Assembly (NCBI GenBank): GCA_029204225.1
Contig: CM055097.1
Coordinates: 58,706,651-58,770,650, forward strand
From: Diphasiastrum complanatum
Lineage: Eukaryota; Streptophyta; Lycopodiopsida; Lycopodiales; Lycopodiaceae
Length of the DNA stretch: 64,000 nt
Direction of reading: 5' to 3'
A program made the position numbers and the translations under genes. Below, piece by piece: positions 1 through 11,116 of the stretch (its first letter is position 1; the number at the start of each line of letters is the position of its first letter). A model generated the notes under the pieces. That model saw nothing but the letters and a program-made list of their open reading frames with translations. It had not been told where the DNA came from and searched no databases.

Positions 1-420
1 GTTTTTCTATTGACACAATCTTGGCAGTGATGGCACTATATGAGAGAGTCCTTGGCTGTTTTCGGAGTGACACCGGCATTTCAGATCATATCTGGAGCAC
101 TATTGGCGTGAAACAGGGTTGTTCTTTATATCCAACCCTATTTGGAATGCCCCAAGTAAATGTCAGCTTTTTGATACACTCGTTACCCCCACAACCCTAT
201 ATTCAGCAGAGATATGGTGTACAGGTCTTACATCATCTGATTGGGCCAATATTTCACGACTGTAGATTCTCATGCTATCTCGGATGATACAGGCTAAGCC
301 GTCTGTTCCACATCAGATTATCCTGACAGAGTTTGCGGTTCCACCCATACAGCTAGCCGCCATCTTCCAGCTTATCCTATACATAGCGTATCATGATGTT
401 ACCCACAGATGAGCAGAGAC
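1..420 (+). mobile_element. LINE (non-LTR) reverse transcriptase remnant
   Basis: A plus-strand frame at 21-287 carries the motif GVKQGCSLYPTLFG, which matches the GVKQGCPLSPTLFG block of plant and protist LINE reverse transcriptases (fingers/palm region before the catalytic YxDD). The catalytic palm is not preserved, because homology stops soon after this block. Further on, 295-400 reads as a typical LINE post-RT segment (PHQIILTEFAVPPIQL) in another frame. The piece is cut at 421 by the terminal repeat of a hAT element. A matching LINE tail lies at about 10640-10975, so these are probably two halves of one old insertion. It is a pseudogene: no intact frame and no 5' end in the window. Confidence 0.6.
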
Positions 421-539
421 CAAGGTTGCATCGAACTGTGGTTCGAACAGCCTTTCACGGTTCGAACCATCGAATCGTTCGGACCCGGTTCGAACCGTCT
501 GAGGCCCTAAAACCCGATTTCCGAACATTCTGTTCGCGC

Positions 540-541
<2 letters not shown>

Positions 542-626
<85 letters not shown>
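542..626. repeat. (GA)n microsatellite, about 85 bp
   Basis: A pure GA dinucleotide run lies just inside the 5' subterminal region of hAT copy 1. The same position in copy 2 (26341-26358) holds a short GA run followed by a G run, so the repeat expanded after the copies diverged. Confidence 0.95.
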
Positions 627-629
<3 letters not shown>

Positions 630-943
630 TACAATGTCTTTTCCATGCCAAAAGGCATATAAGACTAGTAAATGTACATGTCAAGTATGTGGTAACCGTA
701 GGAGCGTATGAAACGTCTCCAAGACTATAACAGAAATACAAATCTAACTGCTATGATCTGAAACTAAAGGATGCGATGATATATGAAACATGTGGGAGCA
801 TATATACTGCTAACTGTCATGAATACGGTATGACACTATCATCCAACCCTGTCTCGCTGATGCTATAAAAGGATGTAATACGGGATGCAGCATGAAGGAC
901 TGTTGGTGGTCGATGACGTTGTCTAGGAAGATGAGAGGGTCGG

Positions 944-981
944 TGTGTGTGTGCATTTGCCATTGAGATTGTGTGTGTCTG

Positions 982-1059
<78 letters not shown>

Positions 1060-1314
1060 AAATGGTGTGTGATATTGTGTGTGTGTGTGTGTGAGTCTTG
1101 AGATTTTGTGTGTGTATGTGTGTGTGTGTGAGTGATTGTGTGATATTGTGTGTGTGTGTGTGTGTCTTGACTCTTTTGATGTGTGTGTGAGTGAATCAGT
1201 GATTGTGTGTGAGAGAGAGTGTGTGTGTGATATTATGATATTGTGTGTGTATGCACTGTTGTGTGTGTGTGTGAGTCTTGAGATGTGTGCACAATGAGTT
1301 TGTGTGAGCACTGA

Positions 1315-1359
<45 letters not shown>

Positions 1360-1390
1360 CACTGTGTGTATATTTTGTGTGTATGTGACA
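944..1390. repeat. GT/GA-rich compound microsatellite block
   Basis: There are many GTGTGT runs, a GA run at 1024-1053, and recurring TGATATTGTG and GAGTCTTGAGA spacers. The block is part of the hAT 5' non-coding region and recurs at 26385-26712 and 31855-32030. The long His/Thr-rich frames on the minus strand here come from the repeat and are not genes. Confidence 0.9.
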
Positions 1391-1459
1391 TTGTGAGTGT
1401 GTTGAATCTTGATGGGGTTCAATGTGGGGCCTGGGCATTGTGAGGGGTGTGGGACCTGG

Positions 1460-1610
1460 GTAGCTAATTAGTTAGAAGTTAGAACTTAGGAGTTAGTCCG
1501 AGTTAGTAGTTACTAGAGTCTAGTTAGAACTTAGAACTTAGGAGTTAGAAGTTAGCGGTTAGGGTTAGAAACTAGATTAGAATTTAAAATTTAGGGTACC
1601 TGGGGGCCGG
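1460..1610. repeat. GTTAGAACTTAG-type subterminal repeats of hAT
   Basis: Variants of AGTTAGAACTTAGGAG are repeated about eight times. The same word family recurs near the 3' side of the element (4985-5045 and 5400-5450) and in the other two copies. Clustered short motifs on both sides of the gene are typical of hAT transposase-binding regions; binding here is inference. Confidence 0.65.
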
Positions 1611-1702
1611 TATACTACATAGATATTAGAGACCTCAGAGTCCAGACTCGTCACTCGAGAGTTGAGAGAGAGAGATCTGAGAGAGAGAGAGAGAGGGCCA
1701 CC

Positions 1703-2634
1703 ATGCCAAGGGATAGGGATCCCTTGTGGGATCACGTCACCACCGCTGCGGCCTATGGCACATCAGGCACAAAGAGATGGACTTGCAGATACTATCACCA
1801 GTCTCACACTGGAGAGCCCACACGCATCAGGGCACATTTGTTACGTTTGAGGGGGTACGAGATTGCCCCTTGCATGCATGCTCCTAACACGCTACTCACT
1901 CTTGTCGCATCGGAGGAGGTTGGCCCTTCGAGGATCAGGATGGGGCCCAGACCGAGAGGTAAACATTCAATTCTAAGACTCTTAGTACTTACACTTCAAA
2001 CACTGATCAAGTTTTAAGTTTTAACTCAAGTCTCACATGATACATCAAGTCTGAAGTTTCAAGTTTCAAGTTCAACGATCATTGATCATCTAATTTCTAA
2101 ATTGTATTGTAATTTGTCTTTTTTGGCAGATCGAGATGCGGTCACGGCGACACAGCTAGAGGCCACCACATCATGCCCCCCAGTTGCCATCCGCTCACCC
2201 CTCGCTTCCCATGGCTCAGAGGACAGAGCTGCAGATGAGGCAGGGCCTAGTACCCGGCCTGACCCGCCTTCTGGTGCAGAATCCTCGACACCACCTCCAG
2301 CCATGACCATACCGGCACCACATCATCCACCTGAGAGAGGGAGAGGTAGACGGGGCCGCACTACACAGATGGGGGGTAGGAAGTACTATGTGTCCAACTT
2401 CGCTCCCAGAGCCATGGCAGAGGCAGAGGTTGTCGTTCGACAATTGTTCTACACTTGCGATCTGCCATTTCATCTGGCTAGGACCCCGGGGCATGGAGGA
2501 GGGCGATGTGCAGTGAGTGCGATTGGGCAGGTGTGGTCGGGGCCATCTTGTGAGCAGCTGAGGATGAAAGGACTTCTTGATGAGCGGGCTTCTGTTGACC
2601 AGAAGCTAGAGCCTCTCAGGAAGGCATGGGCCTA
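1703..2634 (+). pseudogene. hAT transposase exons 1-2 (BED finger and linker), copy 1
   Basis: Exon 1 starts at the ATG at 1703 and ends at a GT donor at 1959. It encodes a BED-type zinc finger that binds transposon ends in this family. Its second cysteine is changed (CRYYHQ, where copy 2 has CRYCHQ), so metal binding is probably lost. Exon 2 begins after TTTTGGCAG at 2130 and encodes a Ser/Pro-rich linker, a basic stretch (RGRGRRGR), then the start of the DUF659-like region ([38 protein letters not shown]). It ends at TAG (2633-2635) where copy 2 reads Gln. The exon model rests on comparing the three copies. Confidence 0.7.
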
Positions 2635-3034
2635 GTACGTACTACTATCCTTTTAAATTTATGCATTGTAAACTTTAAAGACTTTATGATGATTGATCTG
2701 AGATCATTGATATGTATTATGTAGTAATAAGTATGTACATTGTAATTTGTACATTAAGTTTTCATACATTGTGCCATGTGGTGGCATTGCACATGCCACA
2801 TGCATACTTATTACTTGTTAATTGCAGCTAGCTATTTATGTTTAATCATGAATCATGAATCATGATTGTAATTTGTCAATATTCAAATGATCATTTATCA
2901 TTGAAATTTGCCATGAAATTTGAATTACAATTTACGATCTCGGATCTATCATCTTGTCTTGTCACCTGTAAGTTGTGCAATACTGCAACAGTGCAATGTG
3001 AGTCGTGACTTGTCACCTATGAACTTTCAACTAG

Positions 3035-3765
3035 GTATGGTTGCACCATCATATCTGATGGTTGGAGCGATACGAGGCGCCACATATTGAATATCTTGGT
3101 GTCTTTGTGCATGGGGACGATGTTTCTCAGATCCAACGACACCTCTGGTGGGGCGACTACATGTTCTCACATATTCGAGCTGCCATTGAGGAGGTCGGAC
3201 CACAGCACGATGTACAGGTATATATATTATACTTATTACAATTTACTATAATGCTAAATGGTAATTTGTAAATGTTAATGTTCAATGTTCATTGTTCAAT
3301 GGCGATTGATTAACAATGGATTATGGTTCACTAAGCAGTTGCCACTGAGCACTTGAATTCGGAATTCTCGTCCATTACAGTTTAAACTTGTTACTTGACA
3401 TTTTACTGCACAATAAGTCAATCATATTGTAACTTGTTGGAACTTGGTTGCAACTTGCTAGTAGTAAGTACTAACTGCCCCTTGAACTGTGATTCAGGCC
3501 AACTACGTCCCGTGTCATGGTGGTCGAAGTTTGGGGTTGATGTCCCCAAATTGCGTCGCCTTGCCATCAGGAGTCTCTCACAGGACTGCACTGCAGTCGC
3601 TTGTGAGAGGAACTGGAGTGTCCATTCCATGATTCACACGAAGAAGAGGAATCGACTATCATCTGCACAGTTGGAGAGGTTGGTGTACGTACACGCCAAC
3701 CTAAGACTTTTGGGTAGACTCCAAACCACCGCAAAGCCTATCCAGGTAACTTGTAAGCCATAAAT
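3035..3765 (+). pseudogene. hAT transposase catalytic and C-terminal fragments, copy 1
   Basis: From 3035 (after an AG acceptor) the frame reads [13 protein letters not shown], the block with the first catalytic Asp of hAT enzymes. A 1-2 base loss after WSDTR shifts the frame. The central region with the second Asp (VTDNASN in the other copies) is deleted. From about 3497 the C-terminal hAT dimerisation domain is present: WWSKFG, RLAIRSLSQDC, then CERNWS, which holds the third catalytic acidic residue, and HTKKRNRLS. With one catalytic residue missing it cannot be active. Confidence 0.75.
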
Positions 3766-4178
3766 TATAATTTCTAAATTCTAACATGTGATCCATCATC
3801 CCAGGTGGCAGGACCCAGTTAGTAGATACTAGATACTAATAGATCATACTACATAGTAGATACTAGACTATAGCTACATTTTAACTTTTGTCGGAACTCG
3901 GCCCTCCAAATTTTGTCTTGATTTCAATGTGCATTGTCACATGTGCGTAGGTTAATCCCGATCTGATCGATGTGGCAAAGGTTCCAGGAGTTGCCACCGA
4001 GAGACCAGTCAGAGGAGGACGTGTACGCATTCCTCCATGAGGAGGCCATGCAGAGTGCAGGTGACAAATTAGGATTGTCTAAGGTCTTGAATTAAATTTT
4101 CGAAGTTCAAACTAATTATCGTAATTTACTAATTTGTAGGCAATAACATGTTTGTCCCTCTTTGTGTGCACTGTGCAG

Positions 4179-4468
4179 GACCTGTCACTCGAGCAGAGCG
4201 TAGGAGGAGGGCAAGAGAGGGTAGCAGCTCTCGTGGTCACAGCCCTGACAACGAGGACGAGTCTGAGTCTGAGTCTGAGGCATCGTCAGGGTCCTCAGAG
4301 GACGAGGAGTATGAGGATGAGGAGTCCGAGGAGGGCGAGGATGAGGATGAGCGGCATCATACCTCTGCCTTTGATGAGGATTTCGCGGCTGAGCCTGCCA
4401 CTCGAGAGGCCACAGCAGGCTCCACAGCACCAGCGAGTGGGAGAACACTCAGGCGTAGGAGAGCTTAG
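4179..4468 (+). pseudogene. hAT transposase last exon, acidic tail, copy 1
   Basis: After a CTGTGCAG acceptor, the frame runs to TAG at 4466-4468. It encodes a basic start (RAERRRRAREG), a long Asp/Glu/Ser tract (roughly 40 residues) and a basic end (RTLRRRRA). Copy 2 keeps only a shortened acidic tract near 30270-30420. Acidic C-terminal tails occur in some plant hAT proteins, and no function can be assigned. The exon assignment is inferred from position. Confidence 0.45.
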
Positions 4469-4566
4469 ACTGATCATTGATGATTGTACATTAGATCATT
4501 GTAGTTACTAGTCTGTAGATGTTCATGTCACTAGATGAGCATTGACTCTTGAGCTGTTTACAATGT

Positions 4567-4794
4567 AGTATGTACACATCATGATTTATCATCATACACA
4601 TCGCGCATTACATTGGTGACCGGACTCATGAGGCACCTGTCATATGTATTTACTATCATGTTATGATTCATGAATCATGAAGTATGTACACATCATGATT
4701 TATCATCATACACATCGCGCATTACATTGGTGACCGGACTCATGAGGCACCTGTCATACGTATTTACTATCATGTTATGATTCATGAATCATGA
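4567..4794. repeat. 114-bp tandem duplication in hAT copy 1
   Basis: The unit beginning AGTATGTACACATCATG occurs at 4567 and again at 4681, nearly identical, and contains ACCGGACTCATGAGGCACC. Copies 2 and 3 carry one unit or none, so the duplication is recent and private to this copy. Confidence 0.9.
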
Positions 4795-5579
4795 TATATT
4801 ATGGATTCTAGAATCTAGTTTGAAGTTTGAAGTTTCTGATTCATGAAGTTAAGTTTTAACTGTAGTATGTATTATGTAGTCTATTTAGTGTTAGTCGATT
4901 ATCTAATTACTAATAGTTAAAGGTTTAAACTTTAAACTTTAAACTTTAAAGTTTTACAATTTTGATTTTGGTATTTAAATTTTAATGTATTATGTTAGAA
5001 CTTAGAAGTTACTAGTTAGAACTTAGTAGTTACTAGTTAGTCGTTACATATGTCATATAGATAATAGAATGTTCAATGTTCAAACTTCAATGTTGAATGA
5101 TGAATGATGATGACAGATGCAAGATATATCTAAGTTTCTAACCTAAATTTTTTTGGCTCTCAAACATTGTCATAACCTTCTTGTTTATTCTTTTCTCCGA
5201 TCTCGACATTGCAATTTGCAAATAAGTTTGAACTTCAACTTTCAAGTTTCAACTTTGAAACAAAATTACAATTTACAATCTACAATCCTGACTCCTAGTA
5301 CCTACGTAGTACGGTCCTGGGTATAGACCCTAGACTCTACCTAGCTAGTAGCTGCAGCCTGCCATTATCCATATCAGTGATCACTGTATCAGACTAGTAA
5401 GTGGTCACTAGTTAGTAGTTAGAACTTAGTACTAAGTAATCACTGGTCAGGGGTCACTAATAACTATTATCAGGATTCAGCTCTAGCCTCTGAGCTCAAA
5501 TTTTAGTTCTACTCCAGGCTCCTAATTTCTAAACCCTGAGTTCCAAGTGTCCGCTGTCAAGTAAGTTGTAACAAGTTCC

Positions 5580-5805
5580 CTGCAGACAGACCTGCAGAAC
5601 AGAAGTTCGCTGCTGGTCAGCGGGGGTAGGAGTAAAAAACAGTACTTGTACTTGAGCGGAACTGCAACTTGTGGATGGCTGCCATCTGTCCAGTCCTGGA
5701 CAGTGCCATGTGGCAGCGTACCGAGGGCCCTACTTTTTTTTTTCTTCAAAAATCAACAAAAACAACAGAAGGAAGGATACGAAAAAGTGCATAAAAAACG
5801 CATTT
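5580..5805. other. Unassigned junction between hAT copy 1 and gypsy element 1
   Basis: The sequence between the loss of hAT similarity and the first gag codons shows no frame or terminal repeat. It begins with CTGCAGACAGACCTGCAG, a short interrupted palindrome. Neither element has its expected end here, so a deletion or rearrangement joined them. Confidence 0.5.
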
Positions 5806-5815
5806 TAAGCCCGAT

Positions 5816-6341
5816 TTGAATTCTATTCCTAAGAATTGGGAAGATTTTTGCAAGGCCTTTAAGGCGGCCTTCCTTCCTATTCTTGATGATTTTGAAATTT
5901 ATCGTCAATATGCAACGATCCATATGGGGAACCGGCCCCTAAATCAGTATTTACAAGAATTTCAAAAAGTCTATTCTCGTTTTGCAACTAGAATAGATCC
6001 TTTGCTAGTAAAGTTGCATTTTATACTTGGGTTGTCAAAAGACTATCAGCTAGAGGTTAGGAGGGACCAGCCTCTTACCCTCGAGGATGTTGTTCGAGTC
6101 GCCAGGATATACTCGTATAGTAGCCAAGCCTGAGACTGGGGTCTTGCCCGATGTAAAGGGTAAGAAGCCAAAGAAATCGAAAGACAAGGCGAAAGATGGG
6201 TCTTCAGGTTCAGGTAAATCGAAGAGAAGATCTACCTTGGACCAGGAAACCTTCATGAAAGCCAGAAGCGACAATCTGTGCTTTAATTGCATGGAACCGG
6301 GTCATGTCGCGAAGGAGAAAAGCAAATGCTTAGTCTTATAG
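5816..6341 (+). pseudogene. Gypsy 1 gag: capsid and damaged zinc knuckle
   Basis: The frame 5816-6133 matches the Retrotrans_gag capsid family (IPKNWEDFCKAFKAAFLP, NRPLNQYLQEF). It shifts frame near 6100 and continues to 6341 with a Lys-rich linker and CFNCMEPGH, the first part of a CCHC knuckle. The last Cys is displaced: seven residues follow the His instead of four. The 5' part of gag is missing, and the first Met of the open frame is not the native start. Confidence 0.75.
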
Positions 6342-6461
6342 TTGACTACCAAAAATGAAAAAAAAAGTGGTGCAATTTGGATATCCTTAGATCAAGATCT
6401 CAAAATGAGTAGTTGCGCAACTTGGAAAAAAAATTTGGTCGAATTCTGACAAAAAAAAAAT

Positions 6462-6931
6462 TTGTCGAATTCCGATCCAAAGAAACGGAAGGCTAAAGGG
6501 GCATCTTTTAAGACGCCAGGTAACTCTAGCATATCTAGTGTAGATCTTTCCTTTGCTGGTAATTCTGTGTGTGAGCATTGTTGCTTTAATACGGCTGTTT
6601 TTGGTCCTCATGACCTCATTCGGATGAAGGGGGTTGTAGGCGGCCAAGCCGTAACAGTTTTATTTGACAATGGTTCCACACATAATTTTATTAACGCCAA
6701 TTTGTTGCAAAGCTAAGGGTGGAAACAAAGCAAAGTGACCACCGATACACTGTGAAGCTGGCAACAGGAGCAGAAAGCCATGTTTGGGACCGGATAGTCC
6801 CACATCTACCAATTGAGATTCAAGCCTATAAGGATAAATTAGACTTTCATATTATGAATCTAGATAAGGTAGCTGTAATACTTGGAAAGGAGTGGCTCTA
6901 TGAGAGGTGTTGTAAAAATAGAGAATGCTAG
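6462..6931 (+). pseudogene. Gypsy 1 retropepsin (aspartic protease) remnant
   Basis: The region contains VLFDNGSTHNFINANLL, a retropepsin active-site block in which DSG/DTG has become DNG. A stop at 6715 interrupts it. The C-terminal half follows at 6719-6931 (YTVKLATG, then ILGKEWLY, normally LGxDWL). The enzyme would have matured the gag-pol polyprotein; the changed active site and stop make it inactive. Confidence 0.75.
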
Positions 6932-6939
6932 AATAGCTC

Positions 6940-8054
6940 AAAATTAGGATTCAGGACCCTAGAAATGCTATTTTCAAGGACTACTTGAGCCTAACAGATC
7001 TAGGAATGAAACATGCATCTGAAATACACATAGAACAGCAAGTTGTAGATCATAAGAATGATCCTAATTCAATCCTATTTGAACTCTATTCATTGCCTAT
7101 TGAATGACCCAAGATGTGGACTATTCCCTACTTGCTGGCTACATCAAATAGGTGCCTCAGATCTGAAAAATCAAATTCTGATCAGCTTCTATATGACTTC
7201 TATTCACTATGAAAGAAAGAGCCTATGCAAGAGAAACCACTTGCAAAAGATCCTATTCAATTCTGACAATTTATGAAAGAGTTAGGATGATATTTGGAAA
7301 TCAGATCCAGCACCCTACTTCAAATGGTTGGATGGCTGCCCTGCTTCCAAAGTAGTGAAAAGATCTGAGATGGAGCGCCCTCCTCTAACCAACAGATGGC
7401 AACAAATCTCATGCAAACCTGACAAGATCTGAGAGAGAAATGAATGATTGAGCAAAACAGAACCAGCGCCCTTCTCCAAGTAGTTGATTGCTGTCCTGGC
7501 TCAGATTTGCTCAGAATACAAAGTGAGAATGACCTGACTAGTAGCACCCTCTTCCAACCAACATGTTGCAACTATTCTCACCGAATTCTGATGAGGGAAG
7601 AGGGAGAAACAAGCAAAAAACCAGATCAGATCCTCCTGCGAGCTACTACCAAAACTGAGATGAAGAAGAGAACAAAATGATGAAGAATGGAAGATTATTC
7701 CAGAATTCACACTCCTCCAAACCGTGGAGGTTCTATTTCTAAGAAATTGTGTATGTACAAGGCATGGCATGCTATTGCCAAGTGTCCAAGGTAGGTGGCA
7801 ATTTGCATGTCTAATTTGTCATGCATGCATCTTGCATGTTGCATGCAAACTAGGATATGTGGCAAAACTGACTTTTCTCCCCCATGCACATGTGCATGGG
7901 GGTCTACCAAACTTTAAGTGGGTATGTGGCATCAACATGCAAGATGGCCTCCCACAAGTTTGCACTAAAAAAATTTGCCTAAGTTTTGGGCCTCAAAGTA
8001 TTTTGTACCCATGTATGTATGACCATGTGACAGTTCAACAAGAGGAACGAGTCT
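6940..8054 (+). repeat. Spacer with diverged direct repeats and a perfect palindrome
   Basis: Between protease and RT, phrases such as GCGCCCTCCTCTAACCAAC followed by ATGGCAAC recur in diverged form near 7310, 7373, 7466 and 7544. This suggests old tandem repeats of roughly 75-95 bp. A 24-bp perfect palindrome lies at 7879-7902, next to several TGCATG words. I see no coding signal. It may be an insertion in the element or the element's own variable region. Confidence 0.4.
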
Positions 8055-8239
8055 ATGAAGAAAAACTATGTAACTCACAGTTTGTCGTTCTTGCATAACG
8101 GGTCACTCATAGAATTAAATGAAAATGTTGATATTTCTACCTTGTATATGCTTTCTACTTTAGAAACAGTTCAATGTATGGATGTTGTGGATTGTAATTC
8201 TTACTTAAGCTGGTTAAAAGATTTTACTTACCATGAAGA

Positions 8240-9200
8240 ATGCTCCACATGGAATTAATGTCTAATAACCTAAAACAAGAAAATTCACTAGAAGGTGAAA
8301 TCTTTAGGAAACTTAGGCAAGAATTTAACGATGTTTTTCTTGAGCAGCTCCCTGAGGGTCTTCCCCACTCTAGGGGTGTTGACCATGGTATTAAACTAAC
8401 TCCTGGTAGTTCTCCTATATCGTTGTATCCATATAGGATGAGTACTACTGAAGAGGATGAGGTTTATAGGCAACTGCAAAATTACCTTAAGATGGGCCAT
8501 GTTAGGCCTAGTAAATCTCCTTGGGGGGCACCTGTGCTCCTAGTTGATAAAAAAGACGGAGGTACTCGTCTTTGTGTGGACTTTAAAAAGTTGAATAAGT
8601 TAACGATTAAAAACCGTTATCCTTTGCTGGGAATGGATGAATTGGTTGATCGATTACATGGTGCAAAGTACTTCACCGAAATCGATTTGAGATCACGGTA
8701 TCATTAGATTCGCATAAAGACTGAGGATGTTGAAAAAACCAGGTTTAGAACTAGGTACGGCCATTATGAGTTTCTGGTTCTACCATTTGGCTAGACAAAT
8801 GCTCCAACGAATTTCCAGCAGATGATGAACGATCTTCTTCGTCCATATCTGGGAAAATTCGTGATAGTGTACTTAGATGATATTCTCATCTATAGTAAGA
8901 CCTTGGAGGAGCATGAGGAGCATCTCAGGACTGTCTTAAAGTTACTTAGACAGGAGAAGCTTTTTGCCAAGGAGTCCAAATGTGTATTCTTCCAGAAAAA
9001 GGTTGTTATACCTTGGTCACATTTTTGACCATGGGTTGGAAATTGATCAAAACAAAGTCCGACAAGTACGTGAATGGCCTATTCCTAAAACCATCTGTGA
9101 GGTTAAGTCTTTCTTGGGATTTACGGCGTTTTTTCATAGATTTATCTTGCACTATGCATTAATTGCATTGGCTTTGACAGTCCTTAAGAGATTTGTGTAA
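8240..9200 (+). pseudogene. Gypsy 1 reverse transcriptase remnant
   Basis: From 8240 the frame reads the RT N-terminus ([45 protein letters not shown]). Stops at 8707 and 8794 interrupt it. The catalytic motif [10 protein letters not shown] is at about 8869-8900. The frame shifts near 8999 and continues with [16 protein letters not shown] and SFLGFTAFFHRFI. RNase H is absent, because sequence near 9200 jumps to the integrase C-terminus. The enzyme would have copied element RNA into DNA; it is broken here. Confidence 0.9.
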
Positions 9201-9937
9201 GACCGATAGGTACTTCGGTCATATTTGGCTACGAACCAGTCTATGGAAGACATGCTTCGAGCATATGTTTCCAGAAGATAGTCAGATTGGGAAAGGTACC
9301 TTCCAATGATTGAGTTTGCGTATAACAACGCAAAGCACTCAGCGACGGCTTTTAGTCCATTTTCAGTGGGCCTCAAAGGCCTCAAGGTTAAAGCAGCAAT
9401 AGATTTCCTACATGATATACAAGAAATGTTGCTTGTTGCTCGCAAAAACGTAAAAATGGCTCAAGATAGAGCCCAGTTTTACGCTAATCAAAAGCAACAA
9501 CCTAGGGTCTATGAGGAGGGGGCTTGGGTATATCTTAGAATCCCTAAAGACTCTAAGGTATTAAAGACTGGGAAGTGTCCTAAGTTATCACCTCGTTATG
9601 CAGGGCCATTCCATATAGTAAGGAAACTCCATCGAATGCCTATCAGCTGGAGCTGCCTCAAGGGATTAAGGTACATCTAGTTTTTCACATTAGTCGTTTA
9701 AAGGAACGACTTGGTGGAAAGGATGACATGATACTTCAGGAGGATTTAGTTCGGCTTGAGGACCTAACATCCTTTGTACCAACGGAACCACAGGCCATTG
9801 TTGATGTACGTCAATGTGGGCTCAGAAACCGACAGGTAACTAAGTACTTGGTTCGTTGGAAAGGAAGTTCCGAGAATGATGATACTTTGGAAAAGGAACA
9901 TGACCTTAGACTGAGGTTCCCTGAATTTCTTCCTTAG
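9200..9937 (+). pseudogene. Gypsy 1 integrase C-terminus and chromodomain
   Basis: The frame 9306-9680 begins in the last part of the integrase core (EFAYNNAKHSATAFSPF) and continues into the GPF/Y module (PRYAGPFHIVRKL). After a shift, 9728-9937 encodes a chromodomain with YLVRWKG. The usual Trp of the xTWE motif is changed (DDTLEKE). Chromodomains of plant chromoviruses steer insertion toward modified histones. The first two integrase catalytic Asp residues are deleted. Confidence 0.85.
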
Positions 9938-9964
9938 ATAAGGAATTTTTTAAGGAAGAGGGAA

Positions 9965-10400
9965 TGTTAGGGACCCAACTCCCTTGGGTCCCAACCCTAA
10001 ACTTGAGACTGGACAATGACTGGGCCTGTAGACTTGACCGGTGACTCGTGAACCTGCATGGTTGCCACGTGTCATGATCTAGGTGTGCACATGGCTTGGA
10101 GTCTCTCTCCTTGGAGGTATACAAGGAGAGGAGGACTCATTTGCCATCCATTCTATCTACCTAAGAGGAGGTGGATGGAGAGCGTGTGCATGGCCAGGAT
10201 GTATGCTAGCTTGAGGCAGGAGATGGCTGAGAGCCTAGGCGGTGGTATGGGGAAGTCGGATCCCGCTTGACACGGTCACAGGCCAGGGCACGGAGGGTGG
10301 ACCCGAATGAGGTCCTATGGCGGGGTGGAACGTGAATTATTCGGTCTCTTGTGGTTAACCGGCACCTGGAGGTGTGCAGTAAGTAGTTTGTAACACCTCC
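9965..10400 (+). repeat. Gypsy 1 3' LTR (right limit uncertain)
   Basis: A polypurine tract, AAGGAAGAGGGAA, ends at 9964 and is followed by TGTTAGGGACCC, a typical LTR start. No second copy exists in the window, so the right end cannot be fixed. It probably lies near 10400, by CACCTCCCAACA. Confidence 0.5.
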
Positions 10401-10639
10401 CAACAAGCACTCATGGGTATGTCAGACGATCCATCTATTGTGCTTATCTTTGGCCTATCTAGCAAGGACGGGGTGTCAAACCCAACTTTTATCAAACTCA
10501 CTTCTTAGAGCTAGATGCATCACGTTTCCTTTTCCAACCATAGTACCTGAATCATGGCTTATCACACTGCCTGAGACTCACACTGGGACAGATCAAGGTA
10601 TCTTCACATCAGCTTGAGGTTGATACAAGACACTTCCAA

Positions 10640-10975
10640 GATACCCCACACGAGAGTAGGTTATATTGGGTATGTTCATTGGGAGAGTTGAGACTAAGGA
10701 GCACTACAATTTCAGATGCCCTGCTTACTATGAGATACATGGTCGATACTACTGCTTATTCCAAAAATTACCCACTACTTTATGTTCTGTCATCACCAAT
10801 GAGGATCCCTGGTGTGTGGCCCTTATGATACATGAGATGTCCCTAATATGGAGAGTTTTGTGCCATAATCAAATAGATACTCGAAATACACAACCTGCTT
10901 TGAAGCTTTCTTCTCCAAAAGGAGAGCTTGGATGTCAGATGATGACGCACACATCAAACATAATGATATGATTCA
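10640..10975 (+). mobile_element. LINE C-terminal fragment
   Basis: The frame 10666-10971 contains RVETKEHYNFRCPAYYEIHGRYY. It resembles the C-terminal Cys/His segment (ExxHxxxxCPxY followed by R) found after the RT in plant LINEs. It is likely the other side of the LINE cut at 420. The assignment is by motif shape only. Confidence 0.4.
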
Positions 10976-11111
10976 AGCCACTAGAAATATACCAACTCAT
11001 TGTGATCTAAATCTAAAACCTCAAATCGATTTTGTAATCACAAGTGCGTCATTGAATGGAATGTTATGTTGCTCTTCATGTATTCCAATCAGGTTTCAAT
11101 GTTGAAGGTAG

Positions 11112-11116
11112 ACTAA
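11112..11116. repeat. Target-site duplication of gypsy 2, left
   Basis: ACTAA immediately precedes the left LTR and is repeated at 18504-18508 after the right LTR. A 5-bp duplication is standard for Ty3/gypsy integrases. Confidence 0.9.

Larger units (their letters stand above)
421..5579 (+). mobile_element. hAT DNA transposon, copy 1 (3'-truncated, internally deleted)
   Basis: The element starts with a hAT-type terminal inverted repeat, CAAGGTTGCATCG at 421, preceded by GCAGAGAC, the likely 8-bp target site. It is followed by TTCGAACC-rich subterminal sequence, long GA and GT microsatellites, and a split transposase gene homologous to the copies at 26203 and 31847. Similarity to copy 2 ends near 5579, about 400 bp before the 3' inverted repeat would be expected, so the 3' end is lost. 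About 865 bp that copy 2 carries (its 28632-29496) are missing here around 3370, which removes the catalytic core. It is therefore non-autonomous. Confidence 0.8.
5806..10400 (+). mobile_element. Ty3/gypsy chromovirus 1, degenerate, no 5' LTR
   Basis: Plus-strand domains appear in the order gag, zinc knuckle, protease, reverse transcriptase, integrase C-terminus, chromodomain, polypurine tract, LTR. The order marks a Ty3/gypsy chromovirus. The 5' LTR and gag start are missing, and RNase H plus most of the integrase are deleted near 9200. Multiple stops and frameshifts make it non-functional. An extra 1.3-kb stretch at 6940-8240 with internal repeats separates protease from RT. Confidence 0.85.

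Noticed and set aside
391-741. Open frames with Leu-Ser or Arg-Glu runs
   Set aside because: They come only from translating the GA microsatellite.
817-1438. His/Thr-rich frames on the minus strand, also at 26298-26749
   Set aside because: Translations of GT microsatellites in the hAT 5' region, with no other coding evidence.
1560-1575. Telomere-like GGTTAGGGTTAG
   Set aside because: One short occurrence within the degenerate TTAGAACTTAG repeats of the hAT element; no array.
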